From positions 1-64,000 of the forward strand of contig NZ_JBHYGG010000291.1 of NCBI RefSeq assembly GCF_051859125.1: 64,000 nt of DNA, written 5' to 3'. The notes below the pieces were generated by a model. It saw only the letters and a list, made by a program, of their open reading frames with translations. It did not search any database and was not told the DNA's origin. Both the position numbers and the translations under genes were made by a program. The first letter of the stretch is position 1, and every line of letters begins with the position of its first letter. This stretch comes from Gemmata sp051859125. Lineage in GTDB: Bacteria; Planctomycetota; Planctomycetia; Gemmatales; Gemmataceae. Below are positions 33,301 through 40,444 of this stretch, in pieces.

Positions 33301-36300
33301 GAGCCGCAGGTCCACGAAGTGCGCCGGGGTCTCGGCGAGCGTCGCGGTGCGGAGCGTGGTGCCGAGCGGGTCCACGGCGATGACGTGAACCAGCGCGTGC
33401 GGGCCGACCTCCTTGCGGGTCAGCGTGATGGTGCCGTCCTTGTCCGGGACGAGGTTGACCGCCACGGCCGCGGCGTCGGCGAGGAAGTCGAGGTTCGCGA
33501 AGTCGCCGGACGTCGGCGCGGCCCACCCCGGGGACTGGGGCGGGGTCGCCGGGGGAATGGACCGGCCCGGGTCGAACTTGCCGCCGGCCCCGAACGCGTC
33601 GCCGCCCTGCGCGACCTGCTCGCCGGTCTCGGTGGTGCGGACCGCCCACGGGTTCAGCAGCAGCGCCGGCCGCTCCAGCATGTTCCCGGGGTACTTCTTC
33701 TGCCCGCGGCGGTCGAGCACGTAGCGGTACTCGTCGCCGATGTTGCGGCCGGTCAGGTACACGGACTCGGCGTGCCCGGGGACGGTGCCGCCGAGTTCCG
33801 CGTCGCGGACCCGGCTGAGGTCGGCGAACGCGCTGAACGCCGGCTGGTAGCGGGTCGCGAACACGTGGACCCGGGTGAACTTCGACTCGTCGCGGAGCCG
33901 GATCGTGACGTTGTCCTTGTCGGCGACCACCGACTCGACCGCGACCGGCTTGAGGCCGGGAAGTTGCATGTGCCGGGTCGCGCCGAGGACGAACCCGGCC
34001 TCGACGGTGCCGGCCACCATGCGGACCCGGACGCGCTCGCCGGTCCGCTTCTGGTACAGGTCGTAGTCGCCAGCCGGCAGGTCGCGGAGTTCGACGCGGC
34101 CGTTGGCCACAGCGATTGCTGCGAACCTGTCGGAACGGATGTCGCTGCCGCGGACCTCGAACAGCGCGTACTCCTCGCGGGACGGCACGCCGGCCACGCC
34201 GAGGTACGGCAGGGTGACGGTCTCCCCGGCCTTCGCGTGGACCACCTGGCGGAACGTGTGCGCGTCGGTCGAGAGGGTCCAGGTGTGGGCGGTCCCCTCC
34301 GGGCCGCGGGCGGTCACGGTGGCGATGTCGGCGAGTTGCCCGAGGGCGACGCGGCCGAGCGGGTCGGTCTTCAGCGACACGTCGATCGGCCGCTTGAAGT
34401 CGCGGTGCTTGAGCGAGACGTGGACCATGCGGTCCGCCCGCGACTCGCCGCTGCGGCCGAGCAGTTCGATCGCGTACCCGCTCGCGAACCGGGCGAGGTG
34501 CAGGTCCTCGATCTTGTCGGTCCGCTCGATCTCGTTCAGGTCGAACGCCTTCGCGGCGATCAGGTCCGTGTGCTTCCCGGTGCCGACGTTCTTGACGCGG
34601 GCGGTGAGGGTCACGGTGAGCGACTTGAGCCGGGCCGGGACGCGGATCTCGTGGACCGCCTCGCGGTCCTCGAACAGTTGGAACGCGGGCACCTCGGCCG
34701 AGGTCGGGATGTCGCTGTGGTCGACCGACACGACGCGGAGCTTCACGTCTTCGAGCAGCTTGAGCGACACCGGGGTGTCGTTCATGAACAGCCCGGCCCG
34801 GACCAGGACCGGGGCGATACGCTGGGTGAGCAGGCTCTCGCGGGCGACGTGGATGCCGGCCGCGAGGCGGTAGCCCTCGGGCCTGTGGTCGATGAACTCC
34901 AGGCACGCGAAGTCGCCGCGGCTCAGGACCACCGGGCGGCGGCCCGGCTCGGCGGTGAACGGAACCGTGATCACCCCGTCCTTATCGGCCCGGTACTCGG
35001 CGCTGCTGAGCCACAGGCTCGCGTCGAGCACCGGGCGGTTCCGCTCGTCCACGACGCGGACCGATTGGCCGGCCGGGCCGGTGGCGATGAGCGGCCGCAG
35101 CCGGCCCTTGCGGACCAGCGCCCGGCTGCTCTTGCCGGCCCCGATGAAGTCGATCACGTACACGCCCGGCTTGTTCAGTTCGGGGAACTCGTACTTCCGC
35201 GGGACGCGGCGGAACGGGGCGTCGTCGTACTTGACGGACCGCTCGGTGTTGGCGACGAGGCCGTCGAGGTTGATGTCGGTGTCGATCTCGACCGGTCGGG
35301 CCTTGTACACGGTCCCGGTGTTCACCTCGAACACCTTCACGAGCATGTTCGGCACGTTCTTGACGTGCAACTGCAGGGCGACCGGCTCGTCGGCCGCGTA
35401 GTCGGTCGTGTTGGTGAACGCGAAGTCGATGTCGATCCGGTCCTTGAGCGCGCGGAACGCCTCGGGGGAGAGCTTCGACGCCCACGCCTCCGGGTCGCCG
35501 CGGCCGAGCTCGATCTGCGTCTCGGCGAACAGTCGGGTCAGGTAGTCGTCGTAGATGTACGGCTCGAACTCCTTCGTCGAGGCCTTGTCGTCGCTGAAGA
35601 ACTGCTTCAGGTAGCTGCGGACGAGCGGCTCGTCGCTGCGGACCGGTGGCATCAGGGTGACCGCGGTGTAGTCGGCGTTGAGTTGCGCCGGGTTCTGGTT
35701 CAGGTGCCGGTCGTTGTTGATCGCCGAGCACATGTACCCCTGCTTCCGCGGGAGCGCGAGATACGCAACGAACCGGGCCTTGTCGTACACGTCGCCGGCC
35801 CGGTCGAACGCGAGCCGGTGGAACCCGACGTGGGCCTTGAGCGGGTTGTGAACGTCGCTCAGGCCGGCGGTGAACTGGCCGAGCCGCTCCAGGTACGCGA
35901 GCGTGACCTTGCGGTCCCGCTTCCAGTCCTCGTCTGCGCCGGGCTGGAGCTTGGTGAGGTAGGTGGTGACGAAGGCGTGCTGGTTCCGCACCCCCGGGCT
36001 GAGCTTGAGCAGCTCGTCGAGCTGGGCGAGGGTCATGTGCTTGTGGACCCCGAGGTAGCCGAACTCGCCGGCGTAGGTCGAGTCGAGGTCGGCGGCGACC
36101 ATCCTGGGCAGGTCCGCGACGTCGGGCCGGGTGAGCCGTTGGAGCAGGTTGCGCCGCCGCTCCCACCCGAGGTCGTCCTTGGCCGCGAGCCAGTCGAGGG
36201 CCGGGTCCTCGAAGTTGTCGAGGTTCCCCCAGGTGAGCGAGGTCCGCCGCAGCGCCTCGCGGCTGATGAGGTTCTGGTCGAGCGCGACGGGCAGGTTGAC

Positions 36301-36699
36301 GGCGTCGTTGACCGTTTCCTTCTGGTGGTTGAAACTCAGCCCGAGGTGATTGCGGAGGTACGCGAGGGTCTGCTCGGGGTTCTTGTCGAACGTCAGGAGG
36401 ACGCGGCGGGTCTGGATTTCCGTCAGGCGTGCGGTCTGGTTGTGCCGCGTGTGCCACGGGCCGACGAGGGCATCGATCTTCTCGAACTGGCCGGTGTTCA
36501 GGTAGTGCAGGGCGTGGTAGTAGTAATAATCTTCGGTGCCCGGGATGAGCTGCTTGAGGGCCGTCGTGCGGTCCTTCGCGAGCGCGAAGTCCTCGTTGAA
36601 GTTGATGTCCCCGGCCCGGGTGGGCGTCGGGGTCGCGGCGAGGACGAGCCCGAGGGCGGCCAGTGACGCCCCCGGCAACCAGGCGAAGAGCCGACGCAT
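30325..36699 (-). CDS. Giant secreted protein of unknown function with MG2-like and beta-sandwich regions
   Basis: A 2124-residue protein with a signal peptide (WLPGASLAALGLVLAATPTP, cleavage near TRA-GD). The first ~400 residues are helical. A stretch near 420-540 (PVALQLHVKNVPNMLVKVFE and YEFPELNKPGVYVIDFIGAG) resembles the MG2 domain of alpha-2-macroglobulins; more beta-sandwich segments follow. The linker near 1370-1460 is Gly/Ala/Lys-rich (SIRGGGAPGEAAPTADSVA). TPR-like helices follow later (DASLLATVYYLLLQDRVEEA), and a carboxypeptidase regulatory-like end (KVYVKVYARLHDGSVKFHKD). No macroglobulin thioester motif was seen. ATG at 36699 has GAGGG upstream. Export to the periplasm or surface is sure; the role is not. 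Confidence 0.75.
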   Translation of the reverse strand: MRRLFAWLPGASLAALGLVLAATPTPTRAGDINFNEDFALAKDRTTALKQLIPGTEDYYYYHALHYLNTGQFEKIDALVGPWHTRHNQTARLTEIQTRRVLLTFDKNPEQTLAYLRNHLGLSFNHQKETVNDAVNLPVALDQNLISREALRRTSLTWGNLDNFEDPALDWLAAKDDLGWERRRNLLQRLTRPDVADLPRMVAADLDSTYAGEFGYLGVHKHMTLAQLDELLKLSPGVRNQHAFVTTYLTKLQPGADEDWKRDRKVTLAYLERLGQFTAGLSDVHNPLKAHVGFHRLAFDRAGDVYDKARFVAYLALPRKQGYMCSAINNDRHLNQNPAQLNADYTAVTLMPPVRSDEPLVRSYLKQFFSDDKASTKEFEPYIYDDYLTRLFAETQIELGRGDPEAWASKLSPEAFRALKDRIDIDFAFTNTTDYAADEPVALQLHVKNVPNMLVKVFEVNTGTVYKARPVEIDTDINLDGLVANTERSVKYDDAPFRRVPRKYEFPELNKPGVYVIDFIGAGKSSRALVRKGRLRPLIATGPAGQSVRVVDERNRPVLDASLWLSSAEYRADKDGVITVPFTAEPGRRPVVLSRGDFACLEFIDHRPEGYRLAAGIHVARESLLTQRIAPVLVRAGLFMNDTPVSLKLLEDVKLRVVSVDHSDIPTSAEVPAFQLFEDREAVHEIRVPARLKSLTVTLTARVKNVGTGKHTDLIAAKAFDLNEIERTDKIEDLHLARFASGYAIELLGRSGESRADRMVHVSLKHRDFKRPIDVSLKTDPLGRVALGQLADIATVTARGPEGTAHTWTLSTDAHTFRQVVHAKAGETVTLPYLGVAGVPSREEYALFEVRGSDIRSDRFAAIAVANGRVELRDLPAGDYDLYQKRTGERVRVRMVAGTVEAGFVLGATRHMQLPGLKPVAVESVVADKDNVTIRLRDESKFTRVHVFATRYQPAFSAFADLSRVRDAELGGTVPGHAESVYLTGRNIGDEYRYVLDRRGQKKYPGNMLERPALLLNPWAVRTTETGEQVAQGGDAFGAGGKFDPGRSIPPATPPQSPGWAAPTSGDFANLDFLADAAAVAVNLVPDKDGTITLTRKEVGPHALVHVIAVDPLGTTLRTATLAETPAHFVDLRLRNGLDPARHYTQQKQVSLVAPKEAFAIADVAGSRFQAYDSLAKVYAYYATLSKNPTLTEFGFVLGWPKLKAEEKRALYSQFACHELSFFLSKKDPRFFTEVVKPYLKNKKDKTFLDHYLLGDDVSRYLKPWEYGRLNTVERVLLAARTPGEPDRTARHLTDLLRLIPRNVDKELFVFNVGVDSGGLSSDDAVTEKLKAEVARQEDSKKLSENLHRDRDGSIRGGGAPGEAAPTADSVALALPGMAGGKGGPAATKPEAAKQREAETKAVKEMSDGKRDKEAGVEQFFDGNLDKRQTVRRLYRKLDPTQEWAENNYYKIRIQQQVADLVPVAEFWHDYARHDGKSPFLSRHLGDASRNFTEMMFALAVLDLPFEAGKHDVQFAGGRMTLTPANHLIAFHEEVRPADGPGGQIPILVSENFYRHGDRYREEGGETYDKFVTGEFVVHTVYGCQVVVTNPTSSRQKLSVLLQLPVGAIPVLTGQFTRSVPLDLEPYRTQTLDYFFYFPRAGTFPHFPVHVAKNEQFVAAAQPTTFNVVARATKVDTTSWDHVSQHGTSEEVLAFLNRENVRALNLDKIAFRMKDRPFYEATVRLLAERHLYHPTLYSYGVHHADVPTARQFLMHSDQLAREVGGPIDTPLFTLDPVERGLYEHLEYKPLVNARAHALGNRRQIVNDAFLAQYHGFLKTLTYSNDLDDASLLATVYYLLLQDRVEEAIETFGRVSADKVPTRVQYDYCAAYLEMFKAEPKQARAIATAYQFHPVDRWRNAFAAVVAQVDEIEGRAGKVIDKDDRNQNQGGLAATEPNVELTVTAEGVNLTYQNVDAVRINYYLMDVELLFSSSPFVQRAAGQFSTIKPNATDSVKLPGGRTKHTHPLPAEFQGRNVLVEVTAAGKTRTVSHFASTMTVNTSENYGQLQVTETSGGKAVGKVYVKVYARLHDGSVKFHKDGYTDLRGRFDYSSVNTPERLAIDRFAILVLSEDRGAVIRDVAPPQR

Positions 36700-36934
36700 G
36701 CTAAACCCTCAGAAGGAGTTAAACCCCGTGCGGGAGCCGACGTGTTCGGGGTACACTGCAAAGAAGACGTCACCCGGCAGTAACACGACGTATCGCGAGT
36801 GTAACGAGATTGCCGGCCGGGTGGGGCGATCAGGGACCAGTGCCTGAAAGATTGGCGGGGCCGATGGGTATGGCCTTGCACGAGTTACGGGACGGCGTGT
36901 GGGGTGCCGAGGGGCTCGAACCACGGGGTGCGGG
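36700..36934. promoter_or_regulatory. Divergent spacer with promoter-like AT content
   Basis: 235 bases between the giant leftward protein and the radical SAM gene. The stretch 36770-36815 is visibly less GC-rich (for example GTAACACGACGTATCGCGAG), fitting promoters for one or both directions, but no boxes can be assigned. No repeat or RNA was recognised. Confidence 0.35.
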
Positions 36935-38254
36935 ATGACAGCCGTAGAGCAAGAAAAGACCGGGCTGGGCAACTACTTCATCGCGAACTACCCGCAGTTC
37001 TCGTTCTGGAAGAACTCGTTCGCGGCCGACGCCGAGCGCACCTTCAACTCCCCGCCGAAGCCCGGCACGCCGCTCGGGCTGTACCTGCACATCCCGTTCT
37101 GCCGCAAGCGGTGCAAGTTCTGCTACTTCCGCGTCTACACCGACAAGAACGCGAAGGACATCGAGGTCTACCTCGACGCGCTGACGAAGGAGGTCGAGCT
37201 CCTGAGCAAGACGGCGTGCGTCGGCGGCCGGCCGCTCGACTACGTCTACTTCGGCGGCGGCACCCCGTCGTACCTGAGCGCGTCGCAACTCGACGGCCTG
37301 ATGACGAAGCTGCGCGGCATCATGCCGTGGGACCAGGCCCGCGAGGTGACGTTCGAGTGCGAGCCCGGCACGCTCCAGAAGCACAAGCTGGAGATGCTCC
37401 GCAAGCACGGCGTCACGCGGCTGAGCCTCGGCGTCGAGAACTTCAAGCCGGAGATCCTCCAGTTCAACGGCCGCGCTCACCTTGAAGACGAGATCTATCG
37501 GGCGTTCGGCTGGGCGCGCGACCTCGGGTTCCCGCAGATCAACCTCGACCTCATCGCCGGCATGGTCGGCGAGGACTGGGACAACTGGCGGACGTGCATC
37601 GCCAAGACCATCGCGATGGCCCCCGACTGCGTCACGATCTACCAGATGGAGCTGCCCTACAACACGGTGTTCTCCAAGGAACTGAAGGTGATCGGCAACG
37701 ACGAGCCGGCGCTCGCGGTGGCCGACTGGCCGACCAAGCGGGCGTGGACCAAGTACGCCTTCGAGGAACTGGAGAAGGCCGGGTACGCGGTGTCGAGCGC
37801 GACGACCGTGGTGAAGGACAAGGCGAAGACGAAGTTCGTGTACCGCGAGGCGCTGTGGCGGGGGGCCGACATGTTCGGCACCGGCGTCGCGTCGTTCGGG
37901 CACGTCAACGGCGTCCACGTCCAGAACGTGGACACCTGGGAGCAGTACATCGAGAAGCTGACCGCGAACGAGTTGCCGCTCGGGCGGGCGTTCCCGACCA
38001 CCGAGCGCGACCGGCTCGTCCGCGAGGTCGTGCTGCTGCTGAAGACCGGGCACCTCGACGTCGGCTACTTCCGCGACAAGTACGGCGTGGACGTTCGCGA
38101 GGCGTTCCGCGACGCCCTCGCGAAGCTGGAGCAGGAGGGCTGGCTGTCGGTCCAGGGCGAGAGCATCGACTGCTCCCGCGACGGGCTCATCCAGATCGAC
38201 CGCCACCTGCCCGCGTTCTTCGACCCGCAGTACATTAGCTCGCGGTACACATAA
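36935..38254 (+). CDS. Radical SAM protein of the HemW/HemN (coproporphyrinogen oxidase-like) family
   Basis: A 439-residue radical SAM enzyme. The [4Fe-4S] cluster motif is CRKRCKFC (C56, C60, C63) preceded by LYLHIPF, as in HemN/HemW. The fourth HemN cysteine is missing (CYF instead of CxC), which points to a HemW-like or other family member, not to true coproporphyrinogen oxidase. YVYFGGGTPSYLSASQLDGL and INLDLIAGMVGEDWDNWRTC are family-typical, and a HemN C-terminal domain follows (LTANELPLGRAFPTTERDRL). ATG at 36935 follows a GGGA. It opens a run with GcvH-like, ferredoxin, terpene cyclase and prenyl synthase genes, so its substrate may be lipid or carrier bound (inference). Confidence 0.85.
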   Translation: MTAVEQEKTGLGNYFIANYPQFSFWKNSFAADAERTFNSPPKPGTPLGLYLHIPFCRKRCKFCYFRVYTDKNAKDIEVYLDALTKEVELLSKTACVGGRPLDYVYFGGGTPSYLSASQLDGLMTKLRGIMPWDQAREVTFECEPGTLQKHKLEMLRKHGVTRLSLGVENFKPEILQFNGRAHLEDEIYRAFGWARDLGFPQINLDLIAGMVGEDWDNWRTCIAKTIAMAPDCVTIYQMELPYNTVFSKELKVIGNDEPALAVADWPTKRAWTKYAFEELEKAGYAVSSATTVVKDKAKTKFVYREALWRGADMFGTGVASFGHVNGVHVQNVDTWEQYIEKLTANELPLGRAFPTTERDRLVREVVLLLKTGHLDVGYFRDKYGVDVREAFRDALAKLEQEGWLSVQGESIDCSRDGLIQIDRHLPAFFDPQYISSRYT

Positions 38255-38259
38255 CGGGG

Positions 38260-38292
38260 ATTCACCGCAGAGAACGCAGAGACCGCAGAGGA
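38260..38292. repeat. Left 33-bp inverted repeat of the GxxExxY element
   Basis: A 33-base sequence whose exact reverse complement stands at 38700-38732. It is built of CCGCAGAGAACGCAGAG-like short phrases. It begins 5 bases after the radical SAM stop codon. The 473-base unit between the outer ends encloses only the GxxExxY gene. Confidence 0.9.
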
Positions 38293-38301
38293 GACCCAGA
38301 A

Positions 38302-38691
38302 ATGAGGGAGAAACTCAATTCGATCTCAGCGGCGGTCATCGATGCGGCGATCGCGGTGCATCGCGAACTCGGCCCCGGGCTCTTGGAGAACGCGTACGAG
38401 GCGTGTCTCGAATACGAATTACTCGACCGCGGATTCCGTGTGGAGCGGCAAAAAGCCCTCCCGGTCGTGTACCGGGGCATTCAGGTCGATTGCGGGTTCC
38501 GACTCGACCTCGTGGTGAATGATCTGGTCATTGTTGAGTTGAAGTCCGTTGAGCGGTTAGACCCGATCCACGAAGCCCAGGTTCTCACCTACCTGAAGCT
38601 GACCGGCCTTCACCTCGGGTTGTTGATGAACTTTAACGTCACTCGTGTGGTGGACGGTTTCAAACGACTCGTTCGGAATTTTCCCGCCTGA
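38302..38691 (+). CDS. GxxExxY family protein
   Basis: A 129-residue protein of the GxxExxY family (named for the motif seen here as GLLENAY). It continues ACLEYELLDRGFRVERQKAL, VDCGFRLDLVVNDLVIVELK and ends with LLMNFN. The D...E.K pattern (RLDLVV, VIVELKS) is that of PD-(D/E)XK nuclease-like folds, so nucleic acid cleavage is possible, though no function is proved. Codons are visibly less GC-rich than those of both neighbours. It is precisely enclosed by a 33-base perfect inverted repeat, so the gene looks like the passenger of a small mobile or repeat element inserted in the cluster. Confidence 0.9.
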   Translation: MREKLNSISAAVIDAAIAVHRELGPGLLENAYEACLEYELLDRGFRVERQKALPVVYRGIQVDCGFRLDLVVNDLVIVELKSVERLDPIHEAQVLTYLKLTGLHLGLLMNFNVTRVVDGFKRLVRNFPA

Positions 38692-38699
38692 CTTCGTTT

Positions 38700-38732
38700 T
38701 CCTCTGCGGTCTCTGCGTTCTCTGCGGTGAAT
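38700..38732. repeat. Right 33-bp inverted repeat of the GxxExxY element
   Basis: Exact reverse complement of 38260-38292. It ends 5 bases before the ATG of the GcvH-like gene, so the element supplies that gene's leader; only a weak GGTGAA is available as a ribosome site. No target-site duplication is seen at the two outer ends (CGGGG on the left, GTTGA on the right). Confidence 0.9.
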
Positions 38733-38737
38733 GTTGA

Positions 38738-39208
38738 ATGCCCGAGCCCCGCACATTCCTGATGGGCAAGCACCCGGCCCCGCTGCCGGGCGACTTGCGC
38801 TACTGCAAGAACCACATGTGGTGCCGCCCCGGCACCGACGGCCCGCACCTGTTCGGCTTCACGAGCTACGCCGTGCGGCTCATGCAGGACGTGTACTTCC
38901 TCGAGTGGCGCATCGAGCCCGGCCTCGTGACCGCGAAGCAGGAGATCGGGTACATCGAGACGCAGAAGGCCACGTCCGGCCTGTACGCCCCGCTCGAGGG
39001 CCGGATCGTCCGGTTCAACGCCGCGCTGCTCGAAGACCCGGGCACGATCAACGTGGACGGGTACGGAAAGGGCCACCTGTTCGAGTTCCGCGGCGACCTC
39101 GCCGACACGCTCGACGTGGACGCGTACTTCACGCACCTGGAGGCCGGCTGGGACGCCACTCAGCGGATTCTCAAGGGCCAGGTGAATAAGATGTCCGACG
39201 ACGAATGA
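38738..39208 (+). CDS. GcvH-like lipoyl carrier protein
   Basis: A 156-residue relative of the glycine cleavage H protein. The lipoyl-lysine hairpin is IGYIETQKATSGLYAPLEG at 70-88, with Lys77 in the place of the lipoylated lysine (compare the usual ESVKAAS). The start resembles H proteins too (LRYCKNHMWCRPGTDGPHLF; GFTSYAVRLMQD), and the last ~30 residues are an extra tail. No gcvT or gcvP genes are nearby, so a role as a carrier for another redox or acyl step is likelier than glycine cleavage. The stop overlaps an ATG as ATGA with the ferredoxin-like gene. The ATG is 5 bases after an inverted repeat. Confidence 0.85.
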   Translation: MPEPRTFLMGKHPAPLPGDLRYCKNHMWCRPGTDGPHLFGFTSYAVRLMQDVYFLEWRIEPGLVTAKQEIGYIETQKATSGLYAPLEGRIVRFNAALLEDPGTINVDGYGKGHLFEFRGDLADTLDVDAYFTHLEAGWDATQRILKGQVNKMSDDE

Positions 39209-39225
39209 CCGTTCCCGGAGCGCGT

Positions 39226-40272
39226 ATGGCCCGATCCCGCCTCACCGTCGTCCTGTCGCAAGCGCCCGGCAAGCACCCCGGGAAGCGGTCTCTCGAAGAG
39301 AGCATCGTTGCCGCGCTCATCATGGAGCCCGACCTCGAAGTGTCGGTGGTCCCGAACCTGTACGACCTCGGCCCGGACCACACCGGCCGGCTGTTCCTCG
39401 GGTCGGTGAAGGGCGACATGGTCGTGCTGTCATGGCTGTACCCGCGGGCCGCGTTCTGGCTCCTCGACCGCGACGGCGTGAAGGGCCAGTTCGGCGAAAC
39501 GAAGCTCAAGCCGCCGTCCGACGACGACGACGGCGAGGCCGAGACCGACACGCCGGTGGACCGCCCGCCGGCCATCGGGGCGACCGGCGACATCCCCGAC
39601 CGGCACATCTACACGCTCGACCTGCGGGACGCGAACAAGCACGAGGCGTTCGTCGCCGAGGTGCGGCGGATCGCGGCGGAGTGCGGAGAGCGCCGGGAGG
39701 CGAAGGCCCGCGAGAGGGCCGCCACGAACACGCCGGTGCTGCAACTCGGGCTGGCGCTCGCGAAGCCGGAGGTGGAGCCGCAGCACGCGGCGTTCGCGCC
39801 CGAGGCGCTGCTCGCGGCGGCCGGCCGGCGGTGGTACCCGGTCATCGACTACAGCCGCTGCACGAACTGCCTCGAGTGCCTCGACTTCTGCCTGTTCGGG
39901 GTGTACGGCGTCGATTCGCTGGAGCGGATCATCACCGAGAACCAGGACCAGTGCAAGAAGGGGTGCCCGGCGTGCTCCCGCGTGTGCCCGCAGCAGGCGA
40001 TCATCTTCCCCGAGTACAAGTTGCCGGCCATCGCCGGGGCCGAGACCGGGGCCCTGGGCGGACTGAAGATCGACCTGAGCCGGCTGTTCGGCGGCGACGT
40101 GGGCGACGCGCTCTCGGCCGCGGTGCAGGAGCGCGACCGCGAGTTGGTGAACGACGGCCGCTCCGCGGTCGGCGCGACCATCGGCATTCCGAAGCGGCAG
40201 GACAGCAAGCCGCAGGGGCCGAAGGACGACCTCGACAAGCTCGTGGACGACCTCGACAGCTTGGGGCTGTGA
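39226..40272 (+). CDS. Ferredoxin-type protein with two [4Fe-4S] motifs
   Basis: A 348-residue protein. Two cluster motifs lie at C212-x2-C215-x2-C218-x3-C222 (YSRCTNCLECLDFC) and C243-x3-C247-x2-C250-x3-C254 (CKKGCPACSRVCPQQAIIF). The N-terminal ~150 residues (SRLTVVLSQAPGKHPGKRSL; VVPNLYDLGPDHTGRLFLGS) form a domain I do not recognise, followed by an acidic linker (DDDDGEAE). ATG at 39226 has GGAG 5 bases before it; ATG at 39205, overlapping the GcvH-like stop, is an alternative. Probably an electron donor or acceptor working with the radical SAM and GcvH-like products, judged from tight linkage. Confidence 0.85.
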   Translation: MARSRLTVVLSQAPGKHPGKRSLEESIVAALIMEPDLEVSVVPNLYDLGPDHTGRLFLGSVKGDMVVLSWLYPRAAFWLLDRDGVKGQFGETKLKPPSDDDDGEAETDTPVDRPPAIGATGDIPDRHIYTLDLRDANKHEAFVAEVRRIAAECGERREAKARERAATNTPVLQLGLALAKPEVEPQHAAFAPEALLAAAGRRWYPVIDYSRCTNCLECLDFCLFGVYGVDSLERIITENQDQCKKGCPACSRVCPQQAIIFPEYKLPAIAGAETGALGGLKIDLSRLFGGDVGDALSAAVQERDRELVNDGRSAVGATIGIPKRQDSKPQGPKDDLDKLVDDLDSLGL

Positions 40273-40274
40273 CA

Positions 40275-40399
40275 GAGCAGAAGAGATTGGCCGCAAAAAA
40301 GCACAAAAGTCACACAATTGAACGAGATGCAACCTCGGGTTTCATCATGAATTCTCTTTTGTGCACCTTTTGTGCTTTTTTGCGGCCGAGCTTCTGCTC
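40275..40399. repeat. 125-bp imperfect inverted-repeat element
   Basis: Two nested perfect arm pairs: GAGCAGAAG at 40275-40283 with 40391-40399, and a 21-base arm beginning GGCCGCAAAAAAGCAC at 40289-40309 with 40367-40387. The 57-base centre is non-coding and AT-rich. It begins 2 bases after the ferredoxin stop. On its right, before the cyclase start, the phrase ATCCGTG occurs three times in 40402-40430. The composition differs sharply from the host DNA. It looks like a second small repeat element inserted in a junction of the same run. Confidence 0.85.
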
Positions 40400-40444
40400 T
40401 TATCCGTGTTTCATCCGTGCCCATCCGTGGCTACTCTTCACTTC

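Noticed and set aside
32122..36666. A 1514-codon open stretch antisense to the giant secreted protein
   Set aside because: High GC with G/C-ending codons leaves antisense frames open by chance; its product is Val/Arg/Leu-rich without motifs, while the minus strand has a signal peptide and folded domains.
36935..38254. Calling the radical SAM gene hemN
   Set aside because: The fourth cysteine of the HemN motif is missing (CYF), so oxygen-independent coproporphyrinogen oxidase activity is not supported.
38260..38732. CRISPR-like interpretation of the short CGCAGAGA phrases
   Set aside because: The phrases form a single inverted pair around one gene, with no regular repeats and spacers.
40361..40444. 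Upstream start for the terpene cyclase
   Set aside because: These codons lie in the inverted-repeat element and the ATCCGTG repeats; the family alignment begins at the ATG at 40445.
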